The notes beneath the pieces are model-generated. The model was not told where the DNA came from. It saw only the letters and a program-made list of their open reading frames with translations, and did no database searches. The translations under genes were made by a program, and so were the position numbers. Positions 60,534 to 64,000 of a stretch of 64,000 nucleotides of DNA are shown here, piece after piece. Position 1 is the first letter of the stretch. Each line of letters begins with the position of its first letter. The stretch is from assembly GCF_030433715.1 (NCBI RefSeq), contig NZ_JAROCC010000003.1, positions 1-64,000 on the forward strand, written 5' to 3'. The stretch is from Sporosarcina highlanderae (GTDB lineage Bacteria > Bacillota > Bacilli > Bacillales_A > Planococcaceae).

Positions 60534-61441
60534 GTCACTCCCTGTATAGGGAGTGTGGATTGAAATCATTTTTTTGAGTTCCAACATTAGGTGTTTCAAA
60601 TGTCACTCCCTGTATAGGGAGTGTGGATTGAAATAATAGAGGAAAGCATACTGACAAGCGAAGATTTTAGTCACTCCCTGTATAGGGAGTGTGGATTGAA
60701 ATACCCTCTTCATCTGCACCACCCTCCCTTTCTTCGTCACTCCCTGTATAGGGAGTGTGGATTGAAATAGAACACCGGCAGCAGCGAAAACTACGAACAT
60801 ACGGTCACTCCCTGTATAGGGAGTGTGGATTGAAATTTTCATTATCTGAAACTATGCTGACTGAAGAAGGTCACTCCCTGTATAGGGAGTGTGGATTGAA
60901 ATGAACAATATCAACCATCTTGGAGCAAAGGGTTGCAGTCACTCCCTGTATAGGGAGTGTGGATTGAAATGGCTCCCCCATTTTTCCCTTGCAATGTGGG
61001 CAAATCGTCACTCCCTGTATAGGGAGTGTGGATTGAAATATTCCATAGGCCTGTTGAAATGAACTGAATATGTACGTCACTCCCGGTATAGGGAGTGTGG
61101 ATTGAAATGACAAAGCTGTTATATCAATGCCAAACCGGCTAAGTCACTCCCTGTATAGGGAGTGTGGATTGAAATACAGAAAATGTTGACCAACATCTAT
61201 ATATAGGTAGTCACTCCTTGTATAGGTAGTGTGGATTGAAATAAGACTGCATGAAAGCTTGTCCACTTCTCCTTAAGTCACTCCTTGTATAGGGAGTGTG
61301 GATTGAAATCAATAACTCCGCAACAACAACCGCACTTACAAAGTCACTCCTTGTAAAGGGAGTGTGGATTGAAATATCCCCAAAAGAAATTGACAGTTGA
61401 GGAAATTGGTCACTCCTTGTATAGGGAGTGTGGATTGAAAT
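60534..61441 (+). CRISPR. Type I-C CRISPR array, 14 repeats and 13 spacers
   Basis: 33-base repeats start at 60534, 60602, 60670, 60736, 60804, 60870, 60938, 61007, 61076, 61143, 61210, 61277, 61343 and 61409. The repeat begins GTCACTCCC, has the stem CACTCCC/GGGAGTG with loop TGTATA, and ends in the handle TGGATTGAAAT. Spacers are 33-36 bases and all different. Repeats 1-8 and 10 are identical; repeat 9 has one change; repeats 11-14 all have CTTG instead of CCTG, and 11 and 13 have a further change. Degeneration marks the right side as the old end, so the leader is on the left. I could not match any spacer to a source. Confidence 0.97.
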
Positions 61442-61453
61442 CGAAAAATTTCG

Positions 61454-61505
61454 GATACCAGGTTCTCATTGAATTCAGAATTGTTCCAGAACCTGGTACC
61501 GAACA
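61454..61505 (+). repeat. 52-bp direct repeat, copy 1 (relic gene end at the array tail)
   Basis: 61454-61505 and 61929-61980 are about 88 percent identical (GATACCAGGTTCTCATTGAATTC core). Copy 2 supplies the last codons and stop of the gene at 61609-61947 (IPGSH-stop). Copy 1 spells KFRIPGSH-stop in the same frame, so it looks like the tail of a lost paralogue cut off by the CRISPR array. Copy 1 also has the perfect inverted repeat CCAGGTTCT/AGAACCTGG. Confidence 0.65.
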
Positions 61506-61608
61506 TTATTTAATATTTAGTGTCCGGAGGTCAGAGAATTCTTTTCTAGACAAGGTATACTATAATGCTTTTAATATTGAAATATAGAAGATAGAGCAAG
61601 GTGATGCT

Positions 61609-61947
61609 ATGGCGGGATTCTTCAGGCCTGTGCCACTAATTATTAATACTCCGGAGTATATTGAAAAAGTTGCCGGTCGTATCTTCAATGAAGAGTATAT
61701 TGGGCATAATATTAGCATATCAACCATAAAGGAAGACAATGCTCCCTTTATAATTGTTGGTGGAAAGGAGCCTAATATATTAATAGACGATATCGTTTTG
61801 TTTCAAGCATATGGTCTTTTCGCTAACCATCAATATAATGAGGAATATGGCATAAAATATTTACAAAGCATGCCTGTACAAACTATCACGTTAAATAGAA
61901 AAGATCTTCGCGAATATTACATATTTCTGATACCAGGTTCTCATTGA
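61609..61947 (+). CDS. Hypothetical protein (112 aa)
   Basis: A soluble 112-aa protein (MAGFFRPVPLIINTPEYIEKVAGRIFNEEYIGH, APFIIVGGKEPNILIDDIVLFQAYG, HQYNEEYGIKYLQSMPVQTITLNRKDLREYY). I recognise no family. AAGGTGATGCT gives it a proper ribosome site, and TATAAT lies about 40 bases upstream. Its 3' end is the second copy of a direct repeat, so a related gene probably stood to its left. AT-rich; no visible link to CRISPR function. Confidence 0.6.
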   Translation: MAGFFRPVPLIINTPEYIEKVAGRIFNEEYIGHNISISTIKEDNAPFIIVGGKEPNILIDDIVLFQAYGLFANHQYNEEYGIKYLQSMPVQTITLNRKDLREYYIFLIPGSH

Positions 61948-61980
61948 ATTCGGAATTGTTGAAAAACCTGCTACCGAAAA
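61929..61980 (+). repeat. 52-bp direct repeat, copy 2
   Basis: Partner of 61454-61505, 475 bp away; contains the stop codon of the 112-aa gene and the first bases after it. Confidence 0.65.
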
Positions 61981-62073
61981 CTGATTAAACATTATTGTAA
62001 AACTGGAATAATGCCTATACTAACCGATATAAACAACGGCACAGCAAATTTGAATTACTTGGAGGCAGCAATT

Positions 62074-62676
62074 TTGAAATTAATTATCGGTGAACAACAT
62101 ATTGAGTATAAAGAGATACCATCAGCGGATGAAGTGATTGAGCTGATTAACGAAAGCGTGACGCAAGGCCATTATTTCAGCCATTTCATTGCCGACGGCG
62201 AAGAAGTTTACGACGAGCATGAGGAGTATTTGGAAAGCAATTTAGACGAAATCAAGGATCTAAAGGTTGTCATTAAAACAGAAAAGGAATTTGTGAATGA
62301 TGTCCTTCTATCGGCTGAGGAATATTTGCAGCGTGCAATTCCTGATATGAGCTTACTTGTCGAGGGCTTTAATCGTGTTCCGACAAGTGATATTTGGGAC
62401 AGGTTTGAATTGCTATTGGGCGGGATGGAGTGGCTAAATGATATGCTTAAAGTAGTGACAAATAGTAAAGAACGTCCTACAAATTGGGAACTATTCCAAC
62501 AGTTGAAGTCCAACATGCAAGCGGAGTTGTTAAAGATTCGAAAAGCGATGGAAAAGAAAAACACCAATCAAATTTCAACAATTATCAAGAATGGTCTCTT
62601 GCCGTTTTTTGTTCAACTTGAAGAGGAATTTGGGAAGACGATCGATTCGGAGTTTGTTCGGAAGGATCTGAATTAA
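62074..62676 (+). CDS. Hypothetical helical protein (200 aa)
   Basis: A 200-aa acidic, mostly helical protein (MKLIIGEQHIEYKEIPSADEVIELINESVTQGHYFSHFIADGEEVY, LLVEGFNRVPTSDIWDRFELLLGGMEWLNDML, FFVQLEEEFGKTIDSEFVRKDLN). I recognise no family. I choose the TTG at 62074, eight bases after GGAGG, over the upstream ATG at 62011, which has no ribosome site. Its end overlaps the start of the cupin gene (TAATG), so the two are coupled. Its last 25 codons recur as a fragment at 63219-63296. Confidence 0.65.
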   Translation: MKLIIGEQHIEYKEIPSADEVIELINESVTQGHYFSHFIADGEEVYDEHEEYLESNLDEIKDLKVVIKTEKEFVNDVLLSAEEYLQRAIPDMSLLVEGFNRVPTSDIWDRFELLLGGMEWLNDMLKVVTNSKERPTNWELFQQLKSNMQAELLKIRKAMEKKNTNQISTIIKNGLLPFFVQLEEEFGKTIDSEFVRKDLN

Positions 62677-63197
62677 TGATGAAACAAGATGCAATGTATT
62701 ACATTTCGAAACTTGGATTAGAACCGCATCCGGAAGGCGGGTATTATAAGCAGACGTTTGTTTCGAATGAACAGGTAACCGATAAGGAATTATCCGTCAC
62801 GTATGATGGGAAGAGAAAGCTTTATACGAGCATTTATTTTCTTTTAACGTCCACTGATGTGTCACATTTTCATCGGTTGAAGTCGGATGAGTTGTGGTAT
62901 TACCACGCGGGTAGCTCATTAACCGTACATATACTCCATGAAAATGGGACGTATGAAGAGATTAAGCTTGGGCTGAACCTTGAGCAAGGGGAAGTCCCGC
63001 AAGCACTCGTTCCTAAGAACTCTATCTTCGGATCATCTGTTATGGAAGAGGATGCTTTTTCCTTAGTCGGGTGCATGGTGTCTCCCGGCTTTGAATTCGA
63101 GGATTTTGAGATGTTTACACAGGAAGAGCTGCTGTCAAAGTATCCTGAGCAAGAGGAAATCATTATGAAATTAGCTTATGAAGTGCTTCCGGAATAA
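62676..63197 (+). CDS. Cupin_5 (DUF985) family protein
   Basis: A 173-aa small cupin: HPEGGYYKQTFVS, TSIYFLLTSTDVSHFHRLKSDELWYYHAGSSLTVHIL, FGSSVMEEDAFSLVGCMVSPGFEFEDFEMFTQEELLSKYP. The HFH...E...H pattern could bind a metal. Family function unknown, with sugar-binding or isomerase suggestions. Coupled to the preceding gene. Confidence 0.85.
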   Translation: MMKQDAMYYISKLGLEPHPEGGYYKQTFVSNEQVTDKELSVTYDGKRKLYTSIYFLLTSTDVSHFHRLKSDELWYYHAGSSLTVHILHENGTYEEIKLGLNLEQGEVPQALVPKNSIFGSSVMEEDAFSLVGCMVSPGFEFEDFEMFTQEELLSKYPEQEEIIMKLAYEVLPE

Positions 63198-63218
63198 AGG
63201 GGGTACTTTGAGATATGC

Positions 63219-63296
63219 CTACCTGTTTTCGAACAAATGGAGAAGGAATTTGGAGAGACGATTGATTCGGAATTTATTCGTAGGGATTTGAATTAA
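63219..63296 (+). pseudogene. Duplicated C-terminal fragment of the 62074-62676 gene
   Basis: Translates as LPVFEQMEKEFGETIDSEF then IRRDLN-stop, against LPFFVQLEEEFGKTIDSEF and VRKDLN-stop at the end of the intact gene. No start and no upstream part. It marks a past duplication of the two-gene unit with loss of most of one copy. Confidence 0.75.
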
Positions 63297-63317
63297 TTAT
63301 AGTTCTTAATTTAAACA

Positions 63318-63364
63318 CCTACCTGTTAGTAGCCAACACACCTAACAGGTAGGCATTTTTATTT
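63318..63364 (+). terminator. Terminator after the cupin operon
   Basis: Perfect 12-bp stem CCTACCTGTTAG/CTAACAGGTAGG (63318-63329 with 63342-63353) followed by a T-rich tail. Confidence 0.8.
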
Positions 63365-63452
63365 TATCTATTTATGTCGTTTAATTCAGAACTTTCCTAT
63401 GTTAAACTAACTATTTAGAGACAAAAAATAGTTAACTGGGGGATTATTTAAA

Positions 63453-64000
63453 ATGACCGAAATGCATAAAAAACCAACTATACTAATCTTAGGTACGTTC
63501 CATATGGGCGAGACTGCGGACGCCTATGTTACAGAGACGGATGACTTATTTTCAGAGACGAGACAAAAGGAAATCAAGGAGGTAGTGGAACGGTTATCTG
63601 CATTCAAACCGACAAAGGTGGCTGTCGAGGTGGAGAAGAAGTGGGATGCAGCTCTAAATGAAAAGTATGATGCGTACATAAATGGCGACTATGATTTAGA
63701 GATGAATGAAGTGTTTCAGCTTGGATTTAGGATTGCAAAAAAAGCAGGTCTTCCGAAAGTGGATGCGATTGACTGGATGGAAAAAGGCTCTAGGCGAAAG
63801 ACTTCCGGAGAGGTCTACCAATGGGCGAAGGAGAATCAGCCGGAGTTATTCCAGGAAATTTTCGGTTGGTTGGAAGACGGGCATGATTTACTTGCAATCG
63901 GAAATCGAACAGTAAAAGAGTGGTTTTCCTATGCGAACCAACCGGAAGTGATTAAGCAACATCATCGTATGAACCTGAACATCGCCCGATTAAAAGAAGC
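63453..64000 (+). CDS. DUF5694 / TraB-like domain protein, 3' end outside window
   Basis: Open from ATG 63453 (GGGGGATT upstream) to the window edge, at least 182 residues. It begins MTEMHKKPTILILGTFHMGETADAY, followed by TRQKEIKEVVERLSAFKPTKVAVEVE, DYDLEMNEVFQLGFRIAKKAGLPKVDAIDWM. The GTFHM and AVEVE motifs match the DUF5694 family, related to TraB/GumN proteins with a possible metalloprotease-like site. Function unknown. Apparently cytosolic: no signal peptide. Confidence 0.75.
   Translation, partial: MTEMHKKPTILILGTFHMGETADAYVTETDDLFSETRQKEIKEVVERLSAFKPTKVAVEVEKKWDAALNEKYDAYINGDYDLEMNEVFQLGFRIAKKAGLPKVDAIDWMEKGSRRKTSGEVYQWAKENQPELFQEIFGWLEDGHDLLAIGNRTVKEWFSYANQPEVIKQHHRMNLNIARLKE

Noticed and set aside
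60270..60599. 109-aa minus-strand frame between cas3 and the array
   Set aside because: Runs through the leader and first repeats; composition is not protein-like. I looked here for a CreT-type toxin and found no support.
60603..61113. Two minus-strand frames repeating FQSTLPIQGVT
   Set aside because: They are translations of CRISPR repeats and spacers, a common false gene call.
61369..61587. 72-aa plus-strand frame starting in the last CRISPR spacers
   Set aside because: Begins inside a spacer, crosses a repeat and has no ribosome site.

Overview
The window reads as chromosome of a low-to-middle GC, motile, naturally competent Bacillales bacterium. Evidence: degS-degU, comK, comFA/comFC, the FliW-CsrA-flagellin switch, an S-layer type SecA2/SlaP pair and many gene neighbours known from Bacillus subtilis. 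I favour a Planococcaceae (Sporosarcina-like) host, but that is an impression, not a proof. No rRNA or tRNA gene is visible.

Layout. 1-640: 3' part of an IS1182-type transposase. 715-3041: B-type (ba3) cytochrome oxidase with a 48-residue third subunit. 3342-4741: nagB and a secreted NlpC/P60 hydrolase. 4854-10576: cell-envelope block (slaP, secA2, tagO, an LCP ligase). 10742-13352: yvyE, degS, degU. 13400-39450: a block whose genes (yhjD, comK, hmoB, hemEHY, yhfH, lplJ, lcfB, citR/citA) belong to a different region of the B. subtilis chromosome, mixed with a Bce-like two-component/ABC module (23654-28099), a helix-turn-helix/aminoglycoside-kinase fusion (34760-35884) and a TetR-controlled ABC-2 exporter (35983-38477). 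39661-48101: degV, comFA, comFC, yvyF, flgM, flgN, flgK, flgL, fliW, csrA, hag, i.e. the usual continuation of degSU. 48197-54220: an AT-rich flagellin-glycosylation island (Maf, NeuB-like synthase, CMP-sugar synthetase fused to a HAD phosphatase, CBS-cupin protein, methyltransferase). 54445-61441: a type I-C CRISPR-Cas locus without cas4-cas1-cas2. 61454-64000: poorly known genes, duplicated fragments, a cupin and a DUF5694-like gene cut by the window edge.

Main discovery. On the minus strand between cas3 and the CRISPR leader (about 60118-60222) lies a solitary degenerate repeat: a new hairpin followed by an 11-base crRNA handle identical to the array handle at 10 of 11 positions, then a pseudo-spacer and a terminator. 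The first nine pseudo-spacer bases recur directly after a TTC motif (the known I-C PAM) inside the -35/-10 spacer of the predicted cas promoter 50 bases away. This is the architecture expected of a CreR-type regulatory crRNA that guides Cascade to repress its own operon.

Other notable signals: four intergenic arrays of short motifs (CATAA or GTGATAA cores) repeated every 20 or 21 bp with unrelated sequence between them; sigma-D promoters at flgM and hag plus CsrA-site geometry in the hag leader; a TetR double operator around a promoter; a FadR-like box at lcfB; and a gene set that could make a KDN-like nonulosonic acid for flagellin with unusually few enzymes.
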